From: Sphingobium sp. DEHP117
GTDB lineage: Bacteria > Pseudomonadota > Alphaproteobacteria > Sphingomonadales > Sphingomonadaceae
Assembly (NCBI RefSeq): GCF_030867385.1
Contig: NZ_JAPFBJ010000002.1
Span: 124,001-188,000, forward strand
Direction: 5' to 3'
DNA length: 64,000 nt
In this document: positions 19,700 through 29,213 of the stretch, piece by piece
Layout: each line of letters starts with the position of its first letter
Position numbering within the stretch: the first letter of the stretch is position 1
Translations under genes and position numbers: made by a program
The notes under the pieces: model-generated
Database searches by the model: none
What the model was told of the DNA's origin: nothing
The model's input: the letters and a program-made list of their open reading frames with translations, nothing else

Positions 19700-19892
19700 C
19701 TAGAGCATCGTGCGCAAAAGTGGGAACCGATTTTGCGCCAAAACGATGCGTTAAAACAAAAACTTGGAGCGCGCTGCGTCAAATCTGATGCATGACGCGC
19801 GCTCTATCCTTGTCTTGTCGCATGGTTTTGCCAAAGACCGGTTCCCACCCTTCGACAAGCTCAAGGCAGGCCTTTCTGGCACTATGCTCTAA
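19700..19892. repeat. Double ~130-bp repeat, copies in opposite orientation
   Basis: 19700-19750 is an inverted unit (CTAGAGCATCGTGCGCAAAA...CCAAAACGATGCG) without the 23-nt CTCAGGAC cassette. It is followed from about 19769 by a direct unit with the GAGCGCGCTGCG arm and the cassette in the form TTCGACAAGCTCAAGGC. Together with copy B just upstream it fills almost all of 19445-19892. Confidence 0.75.
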
Positions 19893-19977
19893 GACGATGC
19901 CACCCACCCGGGGGTCGCAGCCGGGTGAGTGGCACAGAGTTCGCGCGAATGACCGGCAATAAGCCGATTACCCCCTG

Positions 19978-22467
19978 TTAGAAGCGAATGCCTGCCGTCA
20001 CACCGAATGACAGTGGCTCACCGAGAGGTGAATAGGTGTCAACCGTGGTGGGACGATAGTGGATCAGGAATTTCTCATCCAGCAGGTTTTTGCCCCACAA
20101 ACGCGCGTAATATGTGTTGCTGGGATCCGTCCATGTGACCGAAGCATTCAGCATCACGAAACTGCCTTGACGGGCACGCTGCTGGTTCGCGCGATTTGCA
20201 TAAGGCGTGTTCTGGAGCAACGACGCATTGTTCCCGAAGTTCGCCGGATTATTTGCAACCCAACCGCCCCAGATAGACGGATCGGTGACGACATAGCTAT
20301 CCGTGTACTTCGCATTCACAGCCATGAGCAACCCGCCCTCGCCGTTGGGGATCAGGTAGTCGGCTCCCAGCACCGCGGTAAAGTTGGGCGCGCGAGCCAT
20401 CTGATCGCCCGAAATATCCTGGGCGAGCGAAACGTTCTTGAATGTCTTCAGCGGATCGCTGTTCGTGTTGAAACCGGTGACCGCAGGATTGACCCCGGTA
20501 CCGCTGTAAATGAAGCCCTTGCCATAGCGAGCGTGCAGCCACGTCGCGCCGGCATGCACATTGAAGTTTTCGACGACTTCGTAGTCGAAACTGGCCTCCG
20601 CGCCGTAGATTTCAGCGCTGGGAGCATTCTGCAAAATGGTGAAGATACTGGTGCCGGAGACCACTGTGTTGGACACCTGCAAGTTCTTGTAATCATAATA
20701 GAAGCCTGCGACCTCGGCGCGAAGGCGACTGCCTGCATGCTTGAACCCGACCTCATACGCGTCGACTGTCTCCTGTTTGGCATCGCGATACAGGCTCGGC
20801 GCGCCCACAATCCCACCTCCACTTGTGGGAACGTTGGATGGCCATTCTCCGCTTCGGAAACCCTTGGAATAGGAAACGTAAACACTCGTACGCGGCTCGA
20901 TTTCGTAACGGATCGATGCGCGAGGCGTGAACTTTTTGTATTTGGAAGCGAATTCAGTACCAGTCGCGGCCTCGTAAGCTTTCGTGTCGTAGACCAAGCC
21001 GACCGGGTTGGACGGGCTGATACGGAGAGGACTGGTTCGCCGGACATATACGTCCTGCGTTTCCTCGCTGTAGCGACCACCGGCATTGATGCTCAGTCGA
21101 TCACCCAAATGGAAAGTCGCGTCGGCGTAGGCGGCCCAGGCCTCCTTCGTTCGATTGAATACCTCGTCCCTGTAGAACACCGAATATTGCGACAGCGGCA
21201 CCTCGACTGCCGGGTTAAAAGACGTCGGTCCTAGGTAGAACGTCGCCGGGCCAGGATAAGAGGTCTTGATATTGATATACTGCGCACCCACCAGCAGATC
21301 GAGGTTGTCAATCGCGGATATCGAGTAATCCAGGGTCTGCTGCCAGCTGCGGTCCCGCTGTTTGTTGGTGAAATATTGGGCGGGAACATAGCTTCCGTCT
21401 GGGTCGAATGGAGTGTCGACCGTTGTATTTGTGTATGCGGAGATGGATCGCAGTTCGCCGATGCCGGTTTCCAGCTTCAGCTTCAAGAAACCTTCGTTCT
21501 GTTTCACGTTGATCTTGGATTTGAGATCGAACGCCGCTCCGCCCAACTTGGTCGGCGTCGTGCCGCCTGAAGCAGCCGAAGGGACGGTCACGTTTTCAAA
21601 ATGGGTGAAGTTGTTCGCGTTGGGATCATCGACATGCGTGTAGGCATATCCAGCCGTGGCCGAAAAGCTGTCGCTGAATTCGAAGTACAGCTTTGCGCGA
21701 ATGGCATCCTGATCGATGCCAAGCGTGCGCCCGTCGAATTTGCCAGGTTGGGTGCGGCTGGCCTTCTTGATCCAGCCGTCGGTCCGGCGAATATAACCGG
21801 CGAGACTGACTCCAACCTGATCGCTAATCGGTCCGGATACGAAGGCGCTGGCGCGCTTGTCGTCGAAGCGAGCATAGGTCAACTCGACCTTGCCGGTCCA
21901 CTTCTTCCCTGGATCGATTGTCGAAATCAGGATCGCACCGCCTGTTGCATTTCTTCCGTACAGCGTGCCCTGCGGCCCTTTCAGAACCTGGACGTTCTGA
22001 ATGTTCGGCATGTCGATATTGAGGGCGGCGGGCAGGGTCTGGTAGACGTCGTCAATATAGACGGCGACGTTGTTCTCGAAAGCGCCCGCATTTGTCGTGG
22101 TGATGCCGCGAATTGCCGGCTGCGGAACGGTGCCGCCGTTGCCGAGCTGGTAACCTGTCGTAACGTTGGCGAGATCGCGAACGTTGTTGACATTGGCCTT
22201 GGCGAGGCTTTCCGGCGTCAGCACCGTAACAGTCATCGGCACATCTTCCAGCGCCTCTGTCCGGCGCTGCGCGGTGACGACGATGATCGAATCGTCGACG
22301 ACTTCGGTTTCAGCCGGCGCCGCAGTTGCCTCCGCCGCAAGCCCAGGCGCCGCCATGATAACAGGCGACAGCGCGGTGGCCGCCAGAGCCCCGGCGCGCC
22401 AAATCCTGCTGAACAGCCGTCCGGTCCCTTCGGCGGCCGACATTTTGCAATGCGGTGAATAATTCAT
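19978..22467 (-). CDS. TonB-dependent outer-membrane receptor
   Basis: 829-aa receptor. An N-terminal region with a signal-type hydrophobic stretch (ALAATALSPVIMAAPGLAAE) is followed by a TonB-box-like DDSIIVVTAQRRTEA, then the plug domain (VPMTVTVLTPESLAKANV, GGTVPQPAIRGI, VQVLKGPQGTLYGRNATGGAI). The 22-stranded barrel ends in GEPLSFGVTAGIRF with the terminal Phe. It belongs to the large sphingomonad group of receptors for organic substrates rather than a clear siderophore type. It likely imports the compound processed by the surrounding cluster. A perfect ATTGTCGGACAAT palindrome lies 173 nt upstream of its start. Confidence 0.93.
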   Translation of the reverse strand: MNYSPHCKMSAAEGTGRLFSRIWRAGALAATALSPVIMAAPGLAAEATAAPAETEVVDDSIIVVTAQRRTEALEDVPMTVTVLTPESLAKANVNNVRDLANVTTGYQLGNGGTVPQPAIRGITTTNAGAFENNVAVYIDDVYQTLPAALNIDMPNIQNVQVLKGPQGTLYGRNATGGAILISTIDPGKKWTGKVELTYARFDDKRASAFVSGPISDQVGVSLAGYIRRTDGWIKKASRTQPGKFDGRTLGIDQDAIRAKLYFEFSDSFSATAGYAYTHVDDPNANNFTHFENVTVPSAASGGTTPTKLGGAAFDLKSKINVKQNEGFLKLKLETGIGELRSISAYTNTTVDTPFDPDGSYVPAQYFTNKQRDRSWQQTLDYSISAIDNLDLLVGAQYINIKTSYPGPATFYLGPTSFNPAVEVPLSQYSVFYRDEVFNRTKEAWAAYADATFHLGDRLSINAGGRYSEETQDVYVRRTSPLRISPSNPVGLVYDTKAYEAATGTEFASKYKKFTPRASIRYEIEPRTSVYVSYSKGFRSGEWPSNVPTSGGGIVGAPSLYRDAKQETVDAYEVGFKHAGSRLRAEVAGFYYDYKNLQVSNTVVSGTSIFTILQNAPSAEIYGAEASFDYEVVENFNVHAGATWLHARYGKGFIYSGTGVNPAVTGFNTNSDPLKTFKNVSLAQDISGDQMARAPNFTAVLGADYLIPNGEGGLLMAVNAKYTDSYVVTDPSIWGGWVANNPANFGNNASLLQNTPYANRANQQRARQGSFVMLNASVTWTDPSNTYYARLWGKNLLDEKFLIHYRPTTVDTYSPLGEPLSFGVTAGIRF

Positions 22468-22911
22468 GATATCCTCCCCGTTTCGAATTCATCGCCATCA
22501 GTTTTTTTGGCACAGGATCGGCGGGAACCGGGCATTGGGACCCGTGCTCACTCCGCCTGCCTCTGTCACAGCTGACCGCGAGACCTGTGCGTTTTAATTC
22601 ATTGTAGGCTAACTCAGCCGATTCATAACGTCAATCGTTATTGTCGGACAATATGGCTCGCGGTCGGACACGCGGTTGCATGATCCCCACGATCGACCAT
22701 TTTTTCGGCAGTCGCCGAGGCTCGCAATTGCATGAAATGGAGTACGCATTCTGAATGTTTTTGTGGAATTACAACAAACAGAAGGTACGTCAGCGTTACT
22801 GTGGGCCGATGCACCTCATCGGATTGAGTCCGGTGCCGGACAGCGAGCGTATCGATCCTGAAGCCAGATTTGCGGCACGCCATCGCCCGCCGCGCTCCAT
22901 CATACCGGCGT
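22468..22911. other. Leader of the TonB receptor gene, no further gene
   Basis: 444 bp between two minus-strand genes. It holds the probable promoter of the receptor gene, the operator-like palindrome at 22640-22652, and otherwise no convincing coding sequence. Confidence 0.5.
22640..22652. promoter_or_regulatory. Operator-like palindrome upstream of the TonB receptor gene
   Basis: ATTGTCGGACAAT is a perfect 6-bp inverted repeat around one base. The identical 13-mer occurs at 23844-23856 between the enoyl-CoA hydratase and acyl-CoA dehydrogenase genes, and near-copies occur at 23819, 40876 and 57945. Confidence 0.65.
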
Positions 22912-23691
22912 TCACGCTTTTGCCAGCAGCGCCTCAATAGCGGATCGATGCTCCGCACTTCGTACCGTCTCTTTTTCCCATTCCAGACCAACATCAAGGA
23001 TCCCATCGGCCGCCCGCAGTGTTTCCAGATTGAGCAGCGCTTTGGTCTTTCGCAACGCTATCTGCGGCATCGAGAGCAGTTTCGCAGACAGCGCCTCTAC
23101 CGCAGCATCAAGGTCCTCGGCGGCGAATGTGCGATTGATCAACCCGATCGATGCCGCTTCGCCCGCTGTCAGCAACTCCCCGGTCAGAAGGAACTCCTTA
23201 GCCCTTGTAAGTCCGACGCGCGCAGGCCACACCAGCGCTCCACCATCGCCCGCCGCCAAACCGATCGCGACGTGGGGATCCCCAATCTTGGCCCGTTCGG
23301 CAGCATAGACGATGTCGCACAACAGGGCGATCGTGGCGCCCAGGCCGACCGCATGCCCGTTCAATTGACATATGACTGGCTTTTCCGTTTCAAGCAGTGT
23401 CATCACGATGCGCCGCGCCATTGCGATTTCATGATCGAATTTCTCGGGATGCGCTGCATTGTCGGCAATGTGCGCCAGATCGCCGCCGGCCGAAAATGCT
23501 TTTCCTGATCCGGTGAGCACCAACACGTCGCTCGCCCTGTCGTCGCGCGCGAAGACGAGCGCCTCCGGCAGTTCGTCATGCATCATTTTGTCGAACGCGT
23601 TCATCACGTCCGGCCGGTTCAGGGTGATCGTCAGGACTCTGTCACGACGCTTCAGCGCGATGGTTTCAAACTCTGGCACTGCGTGATCCAT
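22912..23691 (-). CDS. Enoyl-CoA hydratase/isomerase (crotonase family), copy 1
   Basis: 259-aa crotonase. The oxyanion-hole elements are GSGKAFSAGGDLAHIADN and the HAVGLGATIALLCDIVYAAERAKIGDPHVAIGL block. In crotonases the catalytic Glu pair sits near residues 115 and 135; here the second position reads GDPHVAIGLAAGDGG, where the second glutamate seems not to be present (D or H instead), so it could be an isomerase or another crotonase-type reaction rather than a classical hydratase. It is divergent from the acyl-CoA dehydrogenase pair with an operator-bearing spacer between them. Confidence 0.85.
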   Translation of the reverse strand: MDHAVPEFETIALKRRDRVLTITLNRPDVMNAFDKMMHDELPEALVFARDDRASDVLVLTGSGKAFSAGGDLAHIADNAAHPEKFDHEIAMARRIVMTLLETEKPVICQLNGHAVGLGATIALLCDIVYAAERAKIGDPHVAIGLAAGDGGALVWPARVGLTRAKEFLLTGELLTAGEAASIGLINRTFAAEDLDAAVEALSAKLLSMPQIALRKTKALLNLETLRAADGILDVGLEWEKETVRSAEHRSAIEALLAKA

Positions 23692-23818
23692 CAGGCGCTC
23701 CGTAAATTATGTACCCATTCCGGCAGGGCGCGGCGCACAGGGAACATGCGACGATTCCTCACCAAACATCGCTGGCTACCGCCCATATGTCAACGAACGC
23801 AATGCAAAATCCGGCACG

Positions 23819-23856
23819 ATTGTCAGATCATATATATCCCTTTATTGTCGGACAAT
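23819..23856. promoter_or_regulatory. Two operator-like sites in the divergent hydratase/dehydrogenase promoter region
   Basis: ATTGTCGGACAAT at 23844-23856 is identical to the site upstream of the TonB receptor gene. A weaker site ATTGTCAGATCAT lies at 23819-23831, with starts 25 bp apart. They sit in the 222-bp spacer between the divergent enoyl-CoA hydratase gene (start 23691) and acyl-CoA dehydrogenase gene (start 23914). Confidence 0.65.
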
Positions 23857-23913
23857 TGTTATTGGCCGCTCGAATCGGGTTGACGGGTTTCGTGCATTGC
23901 GAGGGGATTTTAG

Positions 23914-25059
23914 GTGGAGTTCGTTTGGACCGAAGATCAGCGGGAGTTCCGCGAGCGTATCAAGTCCTTCTTGGCCGAGCTGTTACCGGACGACTGGGAA
24001 CGTTTCAGTCAGCATGGACCGGCATCGCCTGCGCTGACCGAATATGCCGAGACAGTTTGCGCAAAGCTTGCCGCCGAAGGTCTTCTCATTCCCCACTGGC
24101 CGCAAGACCATGGTGGAGCCGGGCTCGACCCTTGGTACCAAACGATCCTCGCCGAGGAGATGTGGCGTGCGGGGGAACCGCGCGGCGGGCAGTATATGAA
24201 CGTCAACTGGATTGGCCCTACGCTGATCCGCTATGGCTCTGAAGAGCAGCGGCGTCGTTATCTTCCCCGGATCGCGGAAGGCCGCGCTTTGTGGTGCCAG
24301 GGCTTTTCGGAACCGGGGGCAGGATCGGACCTCGCGAGCCTGCGCACCCGTGCGGAACAGGCTGGTGACGAATATGTGATCAACGGCCAGAAGATCTGGA
24401 CCAGCTACGCGACGCTAGCGCAAACCTGCTTTCTGCTGTGCCGCACATCGGACGACCGCAAGCGCGGCATTACCATCCTCCTCGTTCCGATGGACACGCC
24501 CGGCATAGTTGTGCGGCAGATCCCTTCGCTCATCGGCGAAGGCGACATCCACGAGGTGTTTTTCGACAATGTGCGTGTACCAGTGACCGCGCGCCTGGGC
24601 GAAGAAGGCCAGGCATGGGAAATCATTTCCTATTCGCTGCGGAATGAACGACTTGGCATACCGCGTTACGCGCTGGCGAGGGCCGCCCTCGATCGCGCGG
24701 TGAAGATCTTGCAGGATCGCGGCGAGTTCGACGCACCTCTGGTGCGCGCCGAGGCTGCCAAGGCTGTCGCGCTTTGCGAGGCGGCGCGCACCGCGAACTA
24801 CGCGTTGGTCAGCCTGCGCGCCAGGGGGGAAGAACTCACCGCCGAAAGCTCGACAGCGCGGTTTGCAACCGTGAATTGCGAACGGAGCGCGGCTGAGTTC
24901 GTCGTCGAATATGTTCCGAACGCACTGGTCGACGAGCACCCGTTTCTGAAAATGCACCACCAACGGGCTATCGTCGCCGGCATTGCAAGCGGGGCTGCCG
25001 AAATCCAGCTTAACGTCATCGCCAGCGACGTACTGCATCTGCCGCGGGAGGCCCGCTGA
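23914..25059 (+). CDS. Acyl-CoA dehydrogenase, large subunit-type (pair A)
   Basis: 381-aa flavoprotein. Conserved ACAD features: CQGFSEPGAGSDLASLRT (FAD and substrate contact), YVINGQKIWTSYA (Trp at FAD), and the SYSLRNERLGIPRYALARAALDRA helix region. The C-terminal domain has FVVEYVPNALVDEHPF where FAD-binding and base residues are expected. It starts at GTG with GAGGGG about 8 nt upstream. It overlaps the next ACAD gene as TGATG, and the partner is shorter and divergent, a layout like the heteromeric alpha2beta2 ACADs of steroid side-chain degradation. It would introduce a double bond into a CoA ester of a bulky substrate. Confidence 0.88.
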   Translation: MEFVWTEDQREFRERIKSFLAELLPDDWERFSQHGPASPALTEYAETVCAKLAAEGLLIPHWPQDHGGAGLDPWYQTILAEEMWRAGEPRGGQYMNVNWIGPTLIRYGSEEQRRRYLPRIAEGRALWCQGFSEPGAGSDLASLRTRAEQAGDEYVINGQKIWTSYATLAQTCFLLCRTSDDRKRGITILLVPMDTPGIVVRQIPSLIGEGDIHEVFFDNVRVPVTARLGEEGQAWEIISYSLRNERLGIPRYALARAALDRAVKILQDRGEFDAPLVRAEAAKAVALCEAARTANYALVSLRARGEELTAESSTARFATVNCERSAAEFVVEYVPNALVDEHPFLKMHHQRAIVAGIASGAAEIQLNVIASDVLHLPREAR

Positions 25060-25997
25060 TGGACCTGACACTCAGCGACCTTCAAAGCTCGATATTGACC
25101 GCACTGGATTCCCTCACAAAGGGCTATTCCGCGCCGGATCTGCACGATGCCCCGCTCAGCACGCAGAGCGAGACGCTCGACAGGGAATTGCGAGACGGCG
25201 GCTTTCTGGATGTGATGAGCGATCCCGAGCTAGGCGCCGTCACTGCGGCTATCATCGTCGAGAGGATATCGCGCCTGCCCGTGGCCAGCGAGACCGGAGC
25301 GAGCATGTTCTTTGGGGGCGCGCTGCCCGCTCAATCCTCTAGCGCGGTCGCGGTGATGAGTGGCGCGCGCGCGCCGTTTCCGATCCGCTATCTGGCGCCC
25401 GGCACGAGAATTGTGGTCCTCGAGGCTGATCGCACGTCGTATTTCGTTGCGCAGCCTGACCAGATTCGCGCAGAACCGGAATCGCTTTACGCCTACCCCG
25501 TGGCGACCTTGCTGCACATGCCTGATGATCGCGCAACGCTGGAAATCAGGCCTGAAGAAGCGCAACGCCGATGGAGGGTTGCGCTGGCGGCTGAAATAGC
25601 CGGCCTGCTGCGCGCCGCACTCGATAGTACGATCAGCCATGTAAGCGAACGAGAGCAGTTCGGGCGCAAGATCGCCACCTTTCAGGCTGTCCGCCACAGG
25701 CTGGCCCAGGCGCATGTGAACACGAACAGCACCTACTGGCTCGCTATGAAAGCCGCAGCAACGGAGACGCCCGAAGACGCAGCAATGGCCCTTTGGCATG
25801 CGCAGGAATCAGCACGAAACGCTGTCTATGATTTTCACCAGTTCCTTGGAGGCATGGGCATGACCCTTGAGCACCCGCTGCATCTTTGGACCTACCGGCT
25901 GAAAGCGCTGATAAGTGAACTGGGAGGCCGCGCGGGCAATGCTGCTGCTGCGGCCGATGCCCTCTGGCCGCGTGAAATGCCAACAGCTCGCCGCTGA
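25059..25997 (+). CDS. Acyl-CoA dehydrogenase, small subunit-type (pair A)
   Basis: 312-aa ACAD-like protein with a weakened N-terminal and middle domain but a clear C-terminal domain: STISHVSEREQFGRKIATFQAVRHRLAQAHV (the REQFGRxIxxFQxVxH signature) and FHQFLGGMGMTLEHPLHLWTYRLKAL (the GGxG motif for FAD). The short length and missing TGxKxWI-type segment fit the small partner of a heteromeric ACAD. It is translationally coupled to the upstream gene (TGATG). It ends 7 nt before the stop of a convergent ACAD gene. Confidence 0.85.
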   Translation: MDLTLSDLQSSILTALDSLTKGYSAPDLHDAPLSTQSETLDRELRDGGFLDVMSDPELGAVTAAIIVERISRLPVASETGASMFFGGALPAQSSSAVAVMSGARAPFPIRYLAPGTRIVVLEADRTSYFVAQPDQIRAEPESLYAYPVATLLHMPDDRATLEIRPEEAQRRWRVALAAEIAGLLRAALDSTISHVSEREQFGRKIATFQAVRHRLAQAHVNTNSTYWLAMKAAATETPEDAAMALWHAQESARNAVYDFHQFLGGMGMTLEHPLHLWTYRLKALISELGGRAGNAAAAADALWPREMPTARR

Positions 25998-26003
25998 TGG
26001 ATT

Positions 26004-27014
26004 TCAGGCAGTCCGGGCGAGCATTTCCCTGCCCGCCCGTTCTGCCCAAATGTCTTCGCAGCCACCCAACTCGCAGTTGAGCATCGCCCGCTTCAGAAAC
26101 AGGTGCACCGGCATTTCGATAGTAAGACCGATACCGCCGTGGAGCTGGATCGCCTCCTCCGCGACGTCGCGATAAATGCGCGCGGCGAACGACTTAAGTG
26201 CCCCAGCCGCAACCATACCCGCTTGCTTGTCCGCCGCTGTCGCCCGGAGCAGTGCATCGCCCAGCGCGATTTCCTTTTTCAGGTCGGCGCATCTGTGCTT
26301 GAGCGCCTGGAACATAGCCAACGGCCTGCCGAACTGCTGACGGGTCTTGAGATACTCCGTGCTCATTTCGAGCGCTGCTGTGGCCCCACCCAGACTGTCT
26401 GCCGCAAGCGCCAGATGCATCTCTACCCCCAACTCAGCTCGAATGGCCGAGGCGTGGGCTCCTTCCGCCATGATCATCCCGGAATCCAGCCGTACATCGT
26501 GAAGGAGGATATCAAACATCCGTCTGGTGGCATCCCACGTTTCGCGCTCCACGAGTGCGACGCCATCGGCCGCCAGCGATACGAGACCAATCCGATTAGC
26601 CGCATCGACGAGGACGTGGGTGGCCATGTCCGCGTCCGGCACGCCATGAAGCGAGCCGGAAATCGTGCCGTCGCTTGCATGTATCCGGGGATCAAGCAGC
26701 GGTACCGATATATATTCGCCCCCCATCATTCGTTCGAGGAGGGCGCCGCGATCCGGCATACTACTGGCGGCGACCGCCAGCACGCCAAGCTGGGCGGGGA
26801 TCATCGGCATGCGCGAGAGCACGCGCCCCAGTTCATAATGTATGGCGGTCGAGGCGGCACGACCGAGTTGAAGGCCACCATAGGCTTCAGGAACGCGGAT
26901 CATTCCCCATCCCATTTCCGTCGCCAACCCCCATGCCCGGTCGCGCTCCGGGGCGAGCTGATCGGCCGGAAACATCTTCCTCGCCACGTCCACCAGTTCG
27001 GAGAAATCGATCAT
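26004..27014 (-). CDS. Acyl-CoA dehydrogenase, small subunit-type (pair B)
   Basis: 336-aa ACAD-like protein: MIRVPEAYGGLQLGRAA near residue 38, then a short middle domain, then STEYLKTRQQFGRPLAMFQALKHRCADLKKE and EEAIQLHGGIGLTIEMPVHLFLKRA (FAD motif). Its ATG at 27014 overlaps the stop of the upstream ACAD gene as TGATG, exactly as in pair A; GTG at 27017 is also possible. Its large partner is the gene interrupted by the IS5-type element, so this subunit may now lack a partner. Transcription from the original promoter would also have to read through the IS. Confidence 0.85.
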   Translation of the reverse strand: MIDFSELVDVARKMFPADQLAPERDRAWGLATEMGWGMIRVPEAYGGLQLGRAASTAIHYELGRVLSRMPMIPAQLGVLAVAASSMPDRGALLERMMGGEYISVPLLDPRIHASDGTISGSLHGVPDADMATHVLVDAANRIGLVSLAADGVALVERETWDATRRMFDILLHDVRLDSGMIMAEGAHASAIRAELGVEMHLALAADSLGGATAALEMSTEYLKTRQQFGRPLAMFQALKHRCADLKKEIALGDALLRATAADKQAGMVAAGALKSFAARIYRDVAEEAIQLHGGIGLTIEMPVHLFLKRAMLNCELGGCEDIWAERAGREMLARTA

Positions 27015-27481
27015 CACAGCGTCCAGCCCTTGGGTTCCCTCTGCATCCCCAGCATTCTTTCCGCGATGATATTGCGCTGCACTTCGTCGCTGCCGCCCGC
27101 GATCGTCCAGGCGTAGCTGTTCTGAAAATCTGCCAGCCAGTTGCCGCTGTTCAGGTCGCCAAAGGTGATTGGCCGACGATACTGCGCATCCATGCCGCCC
27201 AAGCGCACACCCAAATCGGCATAGGCGCGCAAACAGCGCGAATATGCAAGTTTGACCAGCGAGGCATCTCCCGGCTGCTCAGTGTCGTTTATCCGTTTCT
27301 CCAGATAGTCATCCGCGAGGGCGCAAACGGCTTCGACGCGCGTAGCCAGCCGGCCACAATCGCGCAGCACGCCGACATCGGCATCCCGGCCTGCCTGCCG
27401 AACGGTCGCGGCAATACGGTCGAGCGCTCCGCGCATCCGGTACGACAATTCAAGCAGCGTCAAACCGCGCTCGGAAGCTAG

Positions 27482-28321
27482 GGTCAGGACCCATTGATTA
27501 TCGGGCTGCAATGTGATTCAGGCGCGCAGTAAGGAGCCTGAGAGATGCGTGATTTGTTTTGGCTGACGGACGAGCAGATGGCTCGGCTTCAGCCCTATTT
27601 TCCGAAAAGCCATGGTCGCCAGCGGGTTGATGATCGACGGGTGTTAAGCGGGATAATCTTCGTCAATCGCAATGGATTACGGTGGTGCGATGCGCCAAGG
27701 GAATATGGCCCGGCGAAGACGCTTTATAACCGCTGGAAGCGCTGGGGAGACAAGGGTGTCTTCGTCCGGATGATGGAAGGCCTAGCCGCACCGCAGGCTC
27801 CCGAACGCAAGACGGTCATGATCGATGCAACTTATCTCAAAGCCCACCGCACGGCGTCCAGCCTGGCGGTAAAAAGGGGGAAGCTGGACGCCTGATCGGG
27901 CGCACGAAGGGTGGCATGAATACCAAGCTGCATGCCGTCACCGATGCAAACGGTCGCCCAATCAGCCTCTTCATAACCGCAGGTCAGGTCAGCGATTATA
28001 CAGGGGCCGCCGCCCTGCTCGACACCCTCCCCAAGGCACAGTGGCTGCTGGCTGATCGGGGTTATGATGCGGACTGGTTCCGTGATGCCTTGCGGGAAAA
28101 GGGCATCAAACCCTGCATTCCGGGCCGTAAATCCCGGAACAAAGCCGTCAAGTACGACAAGCGCAGATACAAACGCCGCAACCGCATCGAGATCATGTTC
28201 GGTCGCCTCAAGGACTGGCGGCGTATCGCAACACGCTATGACAGATGCCCAACCGTCTTTCTCTCGGCCATCGCCCTCGCTGCTACCGTCATCTTCTGGC
28301 TCTGATCAATGAGTCCTGACC
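27482..28321 (+). mobile_element. IS5-family insertion sequence, copy 1 (IS427-like)
   Basis: 840-bp element beginning GGTCAGGACCCATTGAT and ending ATCAATGAGTCCTGACC, near-perfect inverted repeats. CTAG is duplicated at 27478-27481 and 28322-28325. It appears identical throughout to the copy at 56497-57336, which indicates recent transposition. Confidence 0.95.
27545..28305 (+). CDS. IS5-family transposase, two frames joined by -1 frameshifting (copy 1)
   Basis: The first frame (27545-27895, 116 aa) carries the N-terminal domain and the first DDE Asp in TVMIDATYLKAHR. The second (frame -1, from about 27875 to 28305) carries LLADRGYDADWFRDAL (second Asp) and KRRNRIEIMFGRLKDWRRIATRYDR (Glu). 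The overlap contains AAAAAGGGGG (27871-27880); slipping back one base there reads VKKGEAGRLIGRTKGGMNTKLH, the expected family sequence. Translation is therefore probably by programmed frameshifting rather than a decayed gene, because both copies keep the same arrangement. Confidence 0.9.
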
Positions 28322-29213
28322 CTAGGGTCTTCTGCGCAACGCTCCAGCCATCACCCTCCCCACCGACTCTTTGCGAGACGGGGATGCGTACTTCGTCGAG
28401 AAATATCTCCGCAAATTCCTCATCGCCCTGAATCTGCGGGATAGGCCGCACCGTGATGCCATCGGTTTTCATGTCCATCAACAGGTAGGTCAGTCCCGAC
28501 TGCTTGGGACCGTCGCTGGAGGTGCGCACGAGCAACAGGCACATGTCAGCATATTGTGCCATTGTTGACCAAATCTTCTGGCCTGTGACCACATAATGGC
28601 CATCGACCAGCTCAGCCTTGGTACCAAGGGCCGCCAGGTCAGACCCGGCACCCGGTTCCGAAAAACCCTGACACCAGGTTTCCCCCTCCAATATTGCCGG
28701 CAGATACCGGTCACGCTGTTCGGGCGAAGCGCATTCCGAGAGCGTCGCATAGGCGTGGTAGGTCGACACGAACGAAAGCAGCAGCCGTGGCGCGTCGGCG
28801 CGCGCAAGCTCCTCATAAATGATTTTTTGTTCGGCAAGTCCGCGGCCACCGCCCGGCCATGGCTCGGGCCAGTGCGGCACGGCATATCCTGCCGAGACCA
28901 GCTTTTTGAACCAGGCCCGCTGCGCTTCTACAAAACGCTCGTGCGATTTCGCTTCGCGCCAATCGGACGGAGCGTTGTCCGCAAGCCAGCCGCGCACTTC
29001 GCTTCGCAGTTCAACCAGATCCTCGCCCATGCCATTCTTAGAGCCAACCAAAGCGCCGCAAGGCAAGTCTTTCCTGTGAACACTCCGACCGAGACAGCCA
29101 CGGTTGCTGGTTCAGTCATTGGCCCTCCCCCCTGAGCGGTTACTCTCAGTTCGTACCCGATATGTGGGCGGCGGCTGTCCCTTTTTCGGGCGGTATGACG
29201 AAAGGATTATCCG

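Larger units (their letters stand above)
27014..29030 (-). pseudogene. Acyl-CoA dehydrogenase, large subunit-type (pair B), interrupted by the IS5-type element
   Basis: The N-terminal 235 codons (29030-28326) contain VPHWPEPWPGGGRGL, CQGFSEPGAGSDLAALGTK and YVVTGQKIWSTMAQYADMCL, and stop at VAQKTL. The C-terminal part (27481-27014) resumes with ASERGLTLLELSYRM and ends with NSYAWTIAGGSDEVQRNIIAERMLG, the FAD and base region. Deleting the IS and one CTAG rejoins the frame as KTLASERG and gives 390 aa, a standard ACAD length. I took ATG 29030 as start because GEDLVELRSEVRGWL is a normal ACAD N-terminus; TTG at 29066 with AGGAAAG upstream is the alternative. Confidence 0.92.
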
